Of a stretch of DNA of 64,000 bases, positions 46,601-64,000 are shown in pieces; position 1 is the first letter of the stretch, and every line of letters starts with the position of its first letter. This stretch comes from Pisaster brevispinus (taxonomy: Eukaryota > Echinodermata > Asteroidea > Forcipulatida > Asteriidae), in assembly GCA_023634235.1 (NCBI GenBank), contig JAMKCF010000004.1:21670027-21734026 (forward strand), in the 5' to 3' direction. The notes under the pieces were generated by a model, which was given only the letters and a program-made list of their open reading frames with translations, was not told where the DNA came from and searched no databases. The translations under genes were made by a program, and so were the position numbers.

Positions 46601-49157
46601 AGGAAAAGAGAAATAATATCCACAAAGAAGCTTTTGGGTTTTTTTTAATGCAAGTTCGCCCCAAACAAAGCTAAAAGCCACTCTTAGTAAGGTACTACAA
46701 GAAGAACAAATTTGATAGAAAATAACTCAGGGGAGCTGAAGATAGAAATTTATATTCCTCTTAAAAACAGTCTAGATTGTGGGATGGAGGGAAACATGCA
46801 CTCGTCAGGCAATGAGTTCCAAAGAGATGCAGTACGTGGAATAAAGCTGTTGGAGTGGCACTTTGTTCTACATCTCAGCAAAGCAAGAGTGTATGGGTGA
46901 GAAGAAGCGGAAAGCCTGGTTTCCTACTCAAACATCCTGATAGGAGGAACCAGGTCAGACACACTGGTGGCACATTTACCATGAAAATATCTGTAGAAAA
47001 GACAGAGGCTGGCTACAGACCTACAATTGGAAGGAGGTTGTATCGCTCATCACCACAACTCACTTTTGTGTCTTAGATCCTGACTCCCCATTGCCTCTTA
47101 TCTTAAACGTCTTCATGGGTGCCCCCATCGCCGTCACTCCGCCTCCTCCAACTCGCCCCTTTTTCTTTGTTACATCATCATCGGATCCAGCCACATCTCC
47201 GAAGATCTGCTTGGTTGTATACGTCAGCTTGGAATCATTTTGGAGAGGGTAGCGCTTGTGCTGGAGAGGTGGCTCTTGCTGACCTGTGCATCCACAGAAA
47301 CAAAAAACTCTTATTCAAATCCACACAATACAAATTACTTGACCACTGCAGTAGCATTTTGAATAAGTTTTAAGATTAGAAAACCTATCATGTATGTACT
47401 GGCTGGGCTCGATTTCACAGAGCACTAAGATTCACCTGAAGGGTTTTATTGCGTCTATAGGCAAGTTTGACCCTGTTGCCTCTGCAAAGTTTCAGGTCTG
47501 TGCCTTGCCCTTCCTTTATGGTATGACATGCCTGGAATTTCATCTTGGAGAGGGCAAGGCCATTTCCATTTTGCAAAGGGCACTTCCATTGGACAGTCTA
47601 TGGAAATATTTTGAAGGGGCACCAAGGCCAAGACCAGGGGACCAAGAGGCCATGGCCACCATGGCCTTCGTGTAATTCCAGACCTGGTATGAGAAACTTG
47701 ACTTACCGAGATCAGCAGAGGAGAGCCCAGCAAAGGCTGATTTCTGTTCAGGAGATGCTTTGAAGGACGATGATTTGACCGACTCGTGCCATCTGAACTT
47801 CTTTTTATACTCGCTCAATGCCTTTCAAAAGAAAACAAAATATGCATTTCATATTTACTTCATATTCTAGCAAGCCACACCTTGAACTTCGATCTTGAAA
47901 GGGCACAGCAATTTTCCTCTGGTAAGGGGCATTCTATGAGGAAAATGTAAATTTGTATTGGAACTTTGCAAAGGGCACCACAGCAAAAGCACAGGGCACC
48001 ACGGCAATTGCTGTGGGTGCCATGGGTTATTTCGAGGCCTTGCAAACACTGTATAGGCCTACTATACTAAAAACTTGTGGGGAACTCAACATTTTGGTTG
48101 ACTTGTCCAGCCGGCGAGTGAAAAAGAAAAAGTTAAGGAAAACCCTGGCTTACATTTGATTGCATGGCTACAAAGTTTTTGAAATGAGTCCTCATCTTTG
48201 ATGCCTCTTTTTACCTTCAACTATTGAGTAAATACAACTCAAGTGTCATGATGCCTCTTAAAGTAATTTGACTTGGTCCGAGTTACTGGAGTGTTGGATC
48301 CAACAACGCTTTTTTTACATTTGGCTTTTTTAACATCTATCTGTACATCTATCATGATTTGAGTATCGAAGTCCGAGTGAACACGTGTTTGCTGGTACAA
48401 GTGTAAGTACTAATAATATAAGTACAATGCACACACTTTGCGCATGCACATCACTGAACATCCATCCTGGAGCCGACAATGTGTAAACAAGTGATTGTCA
48501 GCTCGGAAATAATTCATAAACCTACACTGAAGGAGCTTTAACCATTTTATTGTACAAATTGTGCAACAGGTATTGGTAAGTGAATACAATGGTTAAAAAT
48601 GAATATTGGTGGGGGCAAAATTTCTGCAAAAACATGCGATTCCAAAATCCATCCATTCAAAAAATCATCACACACGTGGGGCTAGGGCCAAGAAGCAGAG
48701 GGAGTCAGGCGTATTGGCACTAAAGAAAGGAAAGCAATACTTTATTCTTTAATAACAATCCAACAACAGAACGTTCTGAGCTTTATTTAAGAGGATTTGA
48801 CCCAAACAATTGGCTCGCACAACTTGTTCATCAATATTCAATGACAACAAACCTCGCTCCAGTTTTACTCCCATCATGACCATCATGATCATGAGGGGAG
48901 GGCGATTTAGCATGTTTAGGTTTTCGTACAAGTACTACTTGGGTAAGGTAGGTATGGTACAACAACTATGGGAGCAAACTCGACAGAGAATGGGCATTTT
49001 GCAGTAGCAAGCGTTTACATTTTTAACTGCACCCACAACAAGCTGCTCCAATGGTTTGTGTACTAAATAAAGTTTTTTAAGTTTATGAAAACGAACTGTC
49101 GTGGAGTGTCGGTGGTCGATCTTCGCATGGCGTACATACCTTGTTTCTCACAGGCAT
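37609..49157 (-). CDS. MDM1: MDM1 nuclear protein (centriole/microtubule-binding), complete, 15 coding exons
   Basis: MDM1 binds microtubules, localises to centrioles and limits centriole duplication in vertebrates. Minus-strand coding exons: 49157-49140, 47821-47707, 47283-47064, 46330-46117, 45026-44889, 44348-44166, 43347-43202, 42731-42563, 42246-42065, 41966-41835, 41283-41123, 40904-40782, 40476-40343, 39174-38850, 37913-37609. All junctions keep phase, giving 854 aa (human about 714). The start MPVR matches vertebrates. Repeated SEYxxxF modules, thought to bind microtubules, appear as LSEYKKKFRW (exon 2), LSEYQRNFEW (exon 5), SEYKMKFKSW (exon 6) and KSEYASNFHE (exon 8). Strong family blocks are ELRQKAEDYRKRAQGTHFSR (exon 9), PPVRRRLAW (exon 10), GRLPTPRLR (exon 11) and a C-terminus of ERARKRRDDFWGKK. 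Exon 14 is a Gly/Pro-rich linker. Introns 6 and 8 use GTCAG-type donors. Intron 4 holds a dead copy of exon 5. Confidence 0.95.
38283..38450 (+). mobile_element. MITE-C right-half fragment in the last MDM1 intron
   Basis: Contains 'aaaccacattcctttgaagg', 'cacagctgcagtgcttctta' and 'tttttgtatggtcattaatt' in family order; the left half is missing. Confidence 0.6.
39903..40226 (-). mobile_element. tRNA-derived SINE-2, copy 1
   Basis: On minus the head 'agctgggtggttaacagcac' holds the A-box region and GGGTTCGAGTCCTGG the B-box. The body is shared with 56965-57297 ('accaaggatgcctcataagt', 'gtgcttgctatgtgaaccag'). It sits in MDM1 intron 13. Confidence 0.8.
41462..41620 (+). mobile_element. tRNA-derived SINE-1, copy in MDM1 intron 10
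   Basis: A-box region 'gtggtcttgtggtaagata', B-box GGGTTCGAATCCCACC, then 'gtaatatgcctgtggg', 'aaagtactgagtac' and 'cacatcggtg', the same order as in 55388-55550. Confidence 0.85.
42855..42975. repeat. Dispersed repeat P, short composite copy
   Basis: Begins 'tgcaaactgctaaccaacca' and 'ctatggtata', as at 50605. It then carries 'gtttcgaccctagcagagtc', which is the inverse of the 3' block at 50850-50880. Left and right ends of one family thus meet in inverted orientation. Confidence 0.6.
43780..44000 (+). repeat. Dispersed repeat P, 3' part
   Basis: Shares 'tctatttccacttgactgctt'-type sequence, 'ctgttacaccagt' and 'gaaagactctgct' followed by 'atcaggccattaact' with 50600-50912. Lies in MDM1 intron 6. 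Confidence 0.6.
44430..44600. mobile_element. MITE-J fragment
   Basis: Shares 'gcgagttagatttt' and 'gaataatgtct', then 'cacaagtgaacaa' and 'gacta', with 57648-57760; the other end is lost. Confidence 0.5.
44600..44750. repeat. Short tandem repeat, three units
   Basis: 'gtactggggcaagt' followed by 'taatgttagcata' recurs three times at spacings of about 45-55 bases, in MDM1 intron 5. Confidence 0.75.
44750..44880. mobile_element. Fold-back MITE with CTACAGCTACAGC motifs
   Basis: Left end 'ggccgtaactgaatcgg' then 'cggctacagctacagct'; right end 'agccgtagctgtagccgg' then 'ctaggcc'. It ends about 10 bases before the exon 5 donor of MDM1. Confidence 0.7.
45027..45575. repeat. Degenerate tandem repeat made from the MDM1 exon 5 acceptor region
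   Basis: Seven to eight units of about 65-100 bases, each with 'gcaaggcaacat' or 'gaggcagcattt', then 'ctgtaa' or 'ctgcaag', an A-rich stretch and 'acttctcaaacaacat'. The first unit continues directly from real exon 5 (45026), so the array seems to have grown from the exon boundary. Read on minus, many units still offer a TTACAG- or TTGCAG-type acceptor. Confidence 0.8.
45205..45265 (-). pseudogene. Dead partial copy of MDM1 exon 5
   Basis: Sixty bases match the 5' half of exon 5 (44966-45026) with few changes, acceptor included. In the exon 5 frame the codon for Arg (CGA) has become TAA at 45232-45230. The copy then breaks off and lacks a donor. Confidence 0.85.
46700..47020. repeat. Dispersed repeat of unknown type
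   Basis: Phrases such as 'gcaatgagttccaaagagat' and 'ggaggaaccaggtcagac' have the look of the coding-derived dispersed repeat seen loosely at 12520-12730 (minus). I cannot name the family. Lies in MDM1 intron 3. Confidence 0.3.
47529..47687. mobile_element. MITE-A copy in MDM1 intron 2
   Basis: Left end 'gcctggaatttcatcttgga', right end 'gtaattccagacctgg' (inverse). It is intact and about 160 bp, and ends some 20 bases from exon 2. Confidence 0.85.
47872..48041. mobile_element. MITE-A copy, worn, in MDM1 intron 1
   Basis: Shares 'cttgaaagggcac', 'attttcctctggtaa' and 'gggcaccacagcaaaagcac' with the family. Both ends have drifted but remain recognisable. It lies on the other side of exon 2 from the previous copy, so MITE-A copies flank the exon in the same orientation. 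Confidence 0.7.
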
Positions 49158-49931
49158 CTTGGAGATCTTAGCTCAGAGTTGTACGCAAATAAGTCTGTCA
49201 CAAATAAGCTTCCATATTTATCTGATCAATTTATTATTTTTAATTCTTAAAGTGAATAAACCCCGCTGACTACCCGACTATTGTTTTTTGATCATTCAAT
49301 GTCATTTGATGGTTCTTGTGCGTTTCGATGATTGACATGCAGGCGTTCTTTAGCTGGTATCAGTTACTTTCTTTGTACCATTCAACGCGAGGTATTCTGC
49401 GGTTTTCGCTTCCAATCTGAAGGGAACCAGCCAGCTTCAGCCGTTGGGTTTTTGTTTGGCTGTTGAACGGATATGTTTTGATGTGCCAACAATACATAGA
49501 GTTTACTCAGTCCTATGATCATACCTGCACCAGATCCCTTCCATCCGGCCGAAAGCCCTGTTGTATTTAATTGTTTGTTTTGCGGGGAAAACAATTGTTG
49601 TTGTTTTAGTTTAAAATTATACTCATGGCACCATATTTTAATAAATATCCGAACCCTGCCCCGCAGACAGCAAACGACTTCCAATTAGCTGTATTTGTCA
49701 GTTTCCTAATTTAGTGTTGTTGATTTTTAAAAAGCACTATCAGTCAAATATAATTATTTGATTACTAATCATAGTAATTTACGATGAGATTTTTGTTAAA
49801 AAATATTTTGCAATTTACAATTTTAGCTTCAAACAAAATAGCAGTGCCCTCGAAATTGATCCGATGACGTAAAAATATACTATCCATGGACTATAAAGAA
49901 CGTTTTACCACAATGCCGTGAAACCAATTTA

Positions 49932-50215
49932 TAGACCTCTCTCTACTTGTTGATTATGGACGGCCGAATATTAGCAAACATTCAATCGTGTTAAAACAGA
50001 CGTATCCAAATTCAACACTTCTGCAAACTTTACATCTCCTGATTAGTTACTTTGTTTCCAGCAAATTCAACACAATTGTTTTATATTTTGTGAGGCATTG
50101 TTTCAAACTGTGGCTATATATTTTTGCTTTGCATTTGTGGCTTCCCATATTTTTCCGCAATCTTTGTTGGCAAAAACTCGGGCTGTGACATTGCTTTAGA
50201 AAGGTCTGTTTCAAG
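49932..50215. mobile_element. MITE-D, worn copy
   Basis: Ends 'atttatagacctctctct' and 'tagaaaggtctgtttc' are degraded versions of the 35088-35400 termini. The interior matches that copy in reverse orientation. Confidence 0.6.
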
Positions 50216-50599
50216 TCAAATTATAAACAAGAAAGTCAAACTAGGCTCTGTAATGTTTTTGTTTTGTTTTTTGTTACTAATAACGTGTTTGTTTAAATTT
50301 GCCACCAAAGCTTCTATACACGATTTTCTCTACATGAAAATGCACTAATGCAAACATCATCTCAGAGAAAAACAAATTTCAAAAGAGAAATATTTCTCTC
50401 TTTATTTGTCAGATTTTATGAATGGAAGTGCCATCAAAACTATATTTATCCGATCCTCTTCCTTTGTAATTTTTACATAGTTTTTTCTACCCAAGTTTCG
50501 TTGGGACATAATTGACTTCTAGCACTTCTTGCTCTATATGATTCTTGCTCTATCTATTTCTACCTCGTGATCAATAAAATCATAAAAAATAGTACTCAC

Positions 50600-50912
50600 C
50601 TGTTTGCAAACTGCTTACCAACCAAAAGGACTTATGGTATATAAATGCAAACAAACCATGGAGGTAGAATTAGATTCTACCTACATGGTCAAACCGCCCC
50701 TTCCCCAAACACCCCCTTTTTTGTTACCCTCCTCTCTGTTCATCTCCCTGCTTTCCCCTGGTGTGCTTCCATCTCTATCATCTATTTCCACTTGACTGCT
50801 TCTGTTACACCAGTATACCTGTTTATGTTTGTATTGTTGTCATTTTAGCCTTCGAGAAAGACTCTGCTAGGGTCGAAACGTCAGGCCACTAACTTTTTTT
50901 TTTGGGGGGGGG
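50600..50912 (+). repeat. Dispersed repeat P, longest copy
   Basis: Starts 'tgcaaactgcttaccaacca' and 'atggtatataaatgcaaa', then a pyrimidine-rich stretch. It ends with 'cgagaaagactctgctaggg', 'tcgaaacgtcaggcc' and a T/G run. This may be the 3' part of a retroelement (a Penelope-like element is one possibility), but no reverse-transcriptase sequence is visible. Confidence 0.5.
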
Positions 50913-51655
50913 CAATAAAATTATGATCAGAAAGTTTGGTTTGCTAGGCTCTGAAGAGAGTTTAGTCTTTTGCTCATACAGATTGATTGAGGGCGCTATT
51001 TATTTACGCTCCGATTTTTGGCCGGGCCGCCGGCCGGGCGCGCGGCGGGAGGCCCCGCAACGTACGTCGTACCGACCGCAGATGAACCAACACTAATAAA
51101 GTGCAGTGCTTGCTATCGAGTCGACCGGGTCGTGACCGAAGACATACAGCTAGGTAAGAACATAGAACACGAAGAAACTCTTAATCTTATCTAAATGCAC
51201 ACTGGACAGACCACCAACATGACCTGCAACTAAACGGTGTATGGCCTTTTTGGGGTAATTTGTTTTGGAAGAGACTGACTTGAAATTGAATTTTGAAGCT
51301 GTGCTGCTCCACTCAACTATGTCTAACTCTAATGTCATTAGCAGATTAGGAAGATAGCTAAGTAGTAAGTCTATCTTCCTAAAGTAAATGAAAGTTCAGT
51401 ATCTGAATCCTACACGCTGGACAGACCATAGAGCAAGGTACAGACCATAGAGCAAGGACAGACCACCAGCAACTAAACAATTTTGAAGAGTTCTTATTAA
51501 AAATAAAGACGTACTCGTTAAGTACACTAGAATTACTAATAGTTTAATACTTAGTAAGTACGGCAAATCTGATTTTGTGGTAAAAAAAAAAAAATACTGT
51601 ACTGCGAGTTGACACCTAGAGCCAGGGGCACTGTACTGGTGTACTCTAGTCTAGC

Positions 51656-52716
51656 CCACCTTGCAGTTGTTGGGCTGTTAGTGTTATGGCTCTCTTTCAC
51701 ACTGGTCTTACTCTTACTCTTAATCTTCGTAGTCGCTATGGGGCGAGTTGACTGGCATCCGGCAACGGAAACCAGTCAACTCGCCCCCCCCCCCCAGCAA
51801 AGTCGCCCACTACAAAGTCATCCCCAACATGCCCAAGCAAAGTCGCCCCCTCACTTACAAACTTACCCCCTCTCAAAGTTGCCCCCTCACAAAGTCACCC
51901 ACTGACAGAGTCGCCCCCTGACAAAGTAAATAATTGTTTAAGTAATTGTTAATAATTGTTTAAATTTTCATAAATTGTTGTACTTAATTTTTTTTATATT
52001 CGCTTGTAAAATGTTTGTCAAATTGTCTTCAATTTCAAGCCCTTTTTAAAAAAAAATTACTATTGGGGTGATACTATAGGATGGTTATTTACTTTATTTA
52101 CTTTTTTTATTTACTTGTTTTTAAATTTAAGTAATAATTGTTAAAATGTTTATAAATTGTTGTACATAATTTATGTGTTTAAATTTTCATTAGATTTTGT
52201 ACTTATCTGTTTGTACAATATCTGTTCAAAGACAATTGTCTTAAATTTCAAACCCTACCTTTTTTTAACAAAATTATTTTACTTTACTTTACTGTGGTGA
52301 TAGGATGGTCTTTAATTTTATTTGTTTATTATTTGCTTTGTTTTTAAATGAAGGTACATGTAGGCCCTCTTTTGTTTTTCACCAACTTGTTTACAACTCT
52401 AATCTAGCAGATTAGAGCCTCTCCCGAAAGCTAAAGCCAAAGCCTTCGTGAAAGACTCTACAAAGAGTCGAAGCAAACAAACATTTTTGCGCTGTCACCT
52501 TGTGAAATTACTTTATCGCTCAAACTTTGACACGGGGCGACTTTGGGGGGGGGGGAACGACTCTGTCAGGGGGCGACTTTGTGAGGGGCGACTTTGACAG
52601 AGGGCGACTTTGTAGTGGGCGACTTTGCTTTGGGGCGAGTTGATTGGCATCCATGGCAATTAAGCTTAAGACTAAAGTTAAAGAGAGCCATAACAAGAAC
52701 AGCCAATCAAGGTGGC
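51656..52716. mobile_element. Non-autonomous DNA transposon with GGCGACTTTG subterminal repeats
   Basis: The left terminus 'ccaccttgcagttg' with 'gttatggctctcttt' is matched in inverse by 'aaagagagccataac' and 'caatcaaggtgg' on the right. Next inward on each side is 'ggggcgagttgactggcatcc' (left) and 'ggggcgagttgattggcatc' (right). Arrays follow of the 10-mer CAAAGTCGCC on the left (51785-51925, about seven imperfect copies) and its complement GGCGACTTTG on the right (52535-52632, about five). The centre is AT-rich and non-coding. Confidence 0.75.
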
Positions 52717-53604
52717 CTAATTTTTTAAGAAAGGAGTACAGAGCCCCAGTAACTGGGTCAGAAGAGTACTGCTTTATGAAATGAATGTTGTTAAATAAAG
52801 AAAACTTGGATTTATGTTGATTTTTAAATCATTATTCAGAAATTATTGATTTTACGATCAATGTCATGCATGAAAGAAGATCCCCATACTTGATCAAGAA
52901 TCATACCTACCCTCACTGTCGGTGTCATTATTGTTTTATGCGTGTACTCTGTACAGAGGGAATCATGGACACTGTTGCTTATGTGCTGGTCTACATGTAT
53001 AATCGAATGTTTACTTTGATTGCCTTCCAACTTCCTGTGTGGACACTCCTAGGTACATGTACCTTGTTACATTCCACAACAAATAACATGTGGTCTACAT
53101 GCTTTTACATTTATGTCGCCATCCTGACATAAATATCTTGGGGTGCCGCCATATTTTGCCTTTCGGGTATTGCCATCCTAAGAAATTATCCAGCTCATGA
53201 AGTTGGATGGCACTTCAAGAGCTCCGTTAGTATCTACACCAATTTGGGAGTTTTCATCATTGTCATATAAAAAATGATGGTCATTGAGCCTTGACTTCAA
53301 AAAACTCTAATTAGATAGTGGAAACGCCAGTACCAGCTAAGCTTTGCTAGAAGTGAATGCCATTAGCTGGTAAAGCTATATATCATGTAAGGGTGAACTG
53401 GTGAAGACTGCTGGCTACCGCCATTACCGATTACAGAGCCTCACATAATGTAACTTAACACTTGGAGTCACTGCAGATATTTGTTCCACGTAGGGCTTCA
53501 CTGGGGCATAGTGTAATAGCACTCTAGACGACTCGTGAAATTACAGTAAACTAACACAGTGGGTGGCGCTACTTCACTTGTAAGGCCGTCAAAGATTGGA
53601 CCAT

Positions 53605-54120
53605 GGGGTACGTTCAGACGAGGAGTTAAACTAGCCCTTAATCCGAGCACCGCAGGTGTCCAAAAGATAAAAATGACTTATTCCACGAAAAGTTAGTCCT
53701 GTCCGCACGGGTTAAACTGACCCACACGTTGATTATCAGGTCATGCATAGCTGACCCCGACCGACCACTCTTCCGGTCCATCGTATGCATGTACATGTAT
53801 CAGCTGGGCATTACTTGTGGTCGTCTACGCGCATTGTTGTTATGATCATGACGTAACCTTCTGTGGAGAGGTCACATGGAATAAAATAGACCGGATGTAG
53901 CAGGTCAGTTGCGTTCCAACGATGGTTTATTGGGCCTCGCAGCGGGGGGTTGGTCGTAAAACCTGGGCTAAGTTACGCTAATCCAACATTTTTTAAGGTT
54001 TAGTTTAGCCCAGTTCTCTTGGTCAAATTGACCCTCGCGGACCTTTTTGCGTTCCAACGGAGGGTTATTTTAGCACTTTTGGATTAAGGGCTAGTTTAAC
54101 TCCTCGTCTGAACGTACCCC
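53605..54120. mobile_element. MITE-I, about 516 bp, long terminal inverted repeats
   Basis: The left end GGGGTACGTTCAGACGAGGA continues through 'gttaaactagcccttaatcc'; the right end is the exact inverse, 'ggattaagggctagtttaac' through TCCTCGTCTGAACGTACCCC. Terminal identity is essentially perfect over some 43 bases, which suggests a fairly recent insertion. No coding capacity. Confidence 0.9.
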
Positions 54121-54339
54121 ATGTCATGAAAGTTGTGAGGTTGATCGAGTTTGAACAGTTGTTTGCATCACTTCCGATAAACTAAGTAGGAGATCAGTTG
54201 ATTTTTTTTTTCAATCCAAAGAAAAAGCCATTGACCTTTGAAAACTTGTAACCGTAGGACACTATTACTGGCGCCCTCTTTGACGTGTATACGAGTAGCC
54301 GACATGTAACATTATAATGGGAGAACTTTATAAACAAAA

Positions 54340-54475
54340 CAAGGGAAATTGACCGGGTAAATTTGAAATAATTTGGGGTTGAACAAAGAGAAATTTACTG
54401 GAGCTGGATTTGAACCAACAACCACCAGTTTAACGTGCCGATGCTCTACCAACTGAGCTACCTAGCCATATGTCG
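54340..54475 (-). mobile_element. tRNA-derived SINE-3, copy 1
   Basis: On minus: 'tagctcagttggtagagcat' (A-box) and GGTTCAAATCC (B-box), 3' body 'tttgttcaaccccaaattat' and 'ttacccggtcaatttccctt'. The head resembles a tRNA but the anticodon arm pairs poorly, so it is a SINE rather than a tRNA gene. Confidence 0.75.
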
Positions 54476-54654
54476 GCATCGCCCTAGTTTTTAAAAAATA
54501 TCTTTGTTCGGGGGTGCCAGTCAGAAGCCATTCAACCTGTAACTGCCGTATAGCCAGAGGTCACACCCAAATTTATGATTTAACCTGGAAAGCGGCAGCC
54601 AGGGGATCACCTTGAGGGGATGCAAGTTTTTTATTTCAAACATCAAGTTATAAA

Positions 54655-54795
54655 CCACATTGGAAACTGACTGGACAAATTTGAAATAATTTTTGGTTGA
54701 ACAAAGAAAAATTTACTCAAGCGAGATTTGAACCACCCACCTTCCGTTTACCGTGCCGGCACTCTACCAACTGAGCTATCTAGCCCTATGTTGGC
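54655..54795 (-). mobile_element. tRNA-derived SINE-3, copy 2
   Basis: Same orientation as copy 1, about 320 bases away: 'tagctcagttggtagagtgc', 'gtggttcaaatctcgc', then 'tttgttcaaccaaaaatt'. A third, tail-only copy in plus orientation lies at 55978-56045. Confidence 0.75.
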
Positions 54796-55029
54796 AGCCG
54801 CCTTATGTTGGCAGCCTCCCTATGTTGGCAGCCTCCCCTATTTTGTCAATATCTTTGTTCGGGCCTACAATTATCGGCTCAGGAATTCTGACTCGAGAGA
54901 TCATGTATGCTTCAAACGAATATTGCGACGTTTTATTAAACAGATGAACTTTGATACAAACTGTGCTTCTCATATATTAAACAAACATGACAAAACATGG
55001 AGGCTAGGAGGAAGATGCGCTCCCTTAGG

Positions 55030-55335
55030 TCTAGCTGCTCCTCCTTGGTACTTCGCTCTGGTTCAGACAGTACACTCCTGGCGGTTCTGAAGGTGCATTC
55101 TGCTGCTGGCGATCGTTTGTTTTACGCACATGCCCCACCCCCTTTGGAACTGTCTCCCTCATCAAATCCATTCTGCAGAGTCGCTGGAAACGTTCAAGAA
55201 AACATCTGGAAACTTTCCTATTCAACGGTTGTTTTCTCAGTCCTGTCAGTTAGGACCAACCACCTTTTCCCATTATTTGTGCCTTTATTCTTTGCTTTTC
55301 TGAGTCATATTAGTGCATACTGTTTCTTGTTAAAT
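55030..55335 (+). mobile_element. LINE 3' end, frameshifted
   Basis: Across two frames it encodes the C-terminal LINE pattern: KVHSAAGDRLFYAHAP, then a Leu/Pro block, then LETFKKHLKT-like and LFNGCF-like segments, followed by a 3' UTR. Broken by at least one indel. It is directly followed by a SINE-1. Confidence 0.65.
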
Positions 55336-55387
55336 CAAATCGTTGCAGTACCCACTGCTGAGGATTCCAACCCGCCTCTAGCCAACG

Positions 55388-55550
55388 GGATAGCTTGGTA
55401 CCGTGGTCTAGTGGTAAGACATCTGCTCTAGCAATGCAAAGGTCGTGGGTTCGAATCCCACCCGAGTGATTGCCTGTGGCAAAGAGCTCGGGAGAGCACT
55501 GAGTATACAGTGCTTATTACACATTGGTGTAAGGGTAAATTAAATTGTTA
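55388..55550 (+). mobile_element. tRNA-derived SINE-1, copy near SLC35E3
   Basis: 'accgtggtctagtggtaaga' (A-box region), 'gtgggttcgaatcccaccc' (B-box), then 'gcctgtggc', 'gcactgagtatacagtgctt' and 'cacattggtgtaa'. The best preserved head of the family in this window. Confidence 0.85.
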
Positions 55551-55977
55551 TTCTTATCAATGGGTAAGAACGACTCATAATCTGAACCACCAAGCTCTCA
55601 CTTGGCTCGTCTTTTCAAGCAGAGTTGCATCTCACAAAAAGATGGCATTTGCACTATTCTGATTGGTCATTAACAGCTACAATTCGGGCCATATCTCGTT
55701 GGGTCCCTCCCCGCGGCCACCGTTCGATGTTGGCTCTCATTGTGAGGTCTGCACTCCTAACAACATTGAGCGGGGGAACGGAGAGGGTATGTTTAGTCTT
55801 CACCTGGCACAAGCATTTTGGCCGGGATAGTAGAACAATTATTACTCCTAATAATAATAATCTTGGCCAACTCTTCAGCGCAGGTTAGTTAAACTTGTAC
55901 AAGTCATTTCACTTTAGTTACTCTGCAGTTATTTTACAGTAGACACTATTAAATATTAATAAACAACTGTGTTGACA

Positions 55978-56045
55978 CTAATTCCTTTCTTTGTTCAACC
56001 CCAAATTGTTTAAAATTTACCCAGTCAGTTTCCCTTGTGGTTAAG
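55978..56045 (+). mobile_element. SINE-3 tail fragment
   Basis: 'tttgttcaaccccaaattgt' followed by 'tttacccagtcagtttccct' matches the 3' body of the two SINE-3 copies, in the opposite orientation. Confidence 0.6.
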
Positions 56046-56119
56046 ACTTGATAGATAAAAACTTGTCCAAACGTTTGACTATATCGTACTGGTTGTTTTA
56101 CTCCAGGTTTTTGTTGTGA

Positions 56120-63945
<7,826 letters not shown>

Positions 63946-64000
63946 TAAGTAAAAAACAGTTTTTGCTTTGAAGCTATTTTTAACCAGTTTCTGCTGGGGT

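Noticed and set aside
50850..50895. Hammerhead-ribozyme-like 'tcgaaacgtc' motif in repeat P
   Set aside because: The GAAA core is present, but I could not place the CUGANGA strand and cleavage triplet with pairing stems.
54390..54475. Possible functional tRNA gene on the minus strand
   Set aside because: A- and B-box-like sequences are present but the anticodon arm pairs poorly, and a second copy with the same 3' body lies nearby; this is a SINE.
55388..55470. Possible tRNA gene with GGTTCGAATCC B-box
   Set aside because: The same head and the same non-tRNA body recur at 41462 and 32435, which identifies a SINE family.

Overview
This is a window of animal nuclear DNA. Genes are split by GT-AG introns, the DNA is AT-rich, and it is crowded with short non-coding transposons and tRNA-derived SINEs. 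The protein families and several miniature transposon families (for example one ending in GGGCCCAATTTCAT and one ending in AAAGGCAGTGTACAC) suggest an invertebrate deuterostome. An echinoderm such as a sea star is most likely, but this is inference, not proof. Repeat labels (MITE-A, SINE-1 and so on) are my own.

Five protein genes are supported. On the minus strand, from left to right: (1) the 5' part of APEX2, an AP endonuclease (2037-4415), which continues past the left edge; (2) a complete four-exon SLC16-type monocarboxylate-transporter-like gene (8473-13276, 490 aa); (3) an intronless secreted protein with a C-type-lectin domain followed by a PAN/apple domain (32996-33754); (4) a complete 15-exon MDM1 gene, a centriole and microtubule-binding protein (37609-49157, 854 aa). 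On the plus strand is (5) a complete five-exon SLC35E3, a nucleotide-sugar-transporter-like protein (56195-63945, 310 aa). MDM1 and SLC35E3 lie head to head about 7 kb apart. They also lie near each other with the same relative orientation in human 12q15, so this looks like an ancient linkage.

From 15 to 32.5 kb I see no gene. Its right part is a head-to-tail array of about 2.8 copies of a 3.66-3.69 kb unit (22184-32502). Each unit carries a long-inverted-repeat MITE and a G-rich TTTG/TTGGGGTG block. The two complete units also carry a fold-back hairpin and a short GACTCG minisatellite. The third copy is more diverged, carries its own LINE-tail insertion, and stops being homologous inside a SINE.

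The gaps and introns hold dispersed repeats: at least a dozen MITE or hairpin families (two cases of one nested in another), four tRNA-derived SINE families, two LINE 3' ends, a 104-bp minisatellite of about 11 copies in an SLC35E3 intron, and a 1.06-kb non-autonomous transposon with GGCGACTTTG subterminal repeats. Two dead partial exon duplications are visible, one in the transporter gene and one in MDM1. I see no tRNA gene, rRNA, CRISPR array or prokaryote-like defence or mobile system. I found no clear new biological system; the tandem array and the exon relics are the most unusual structures.
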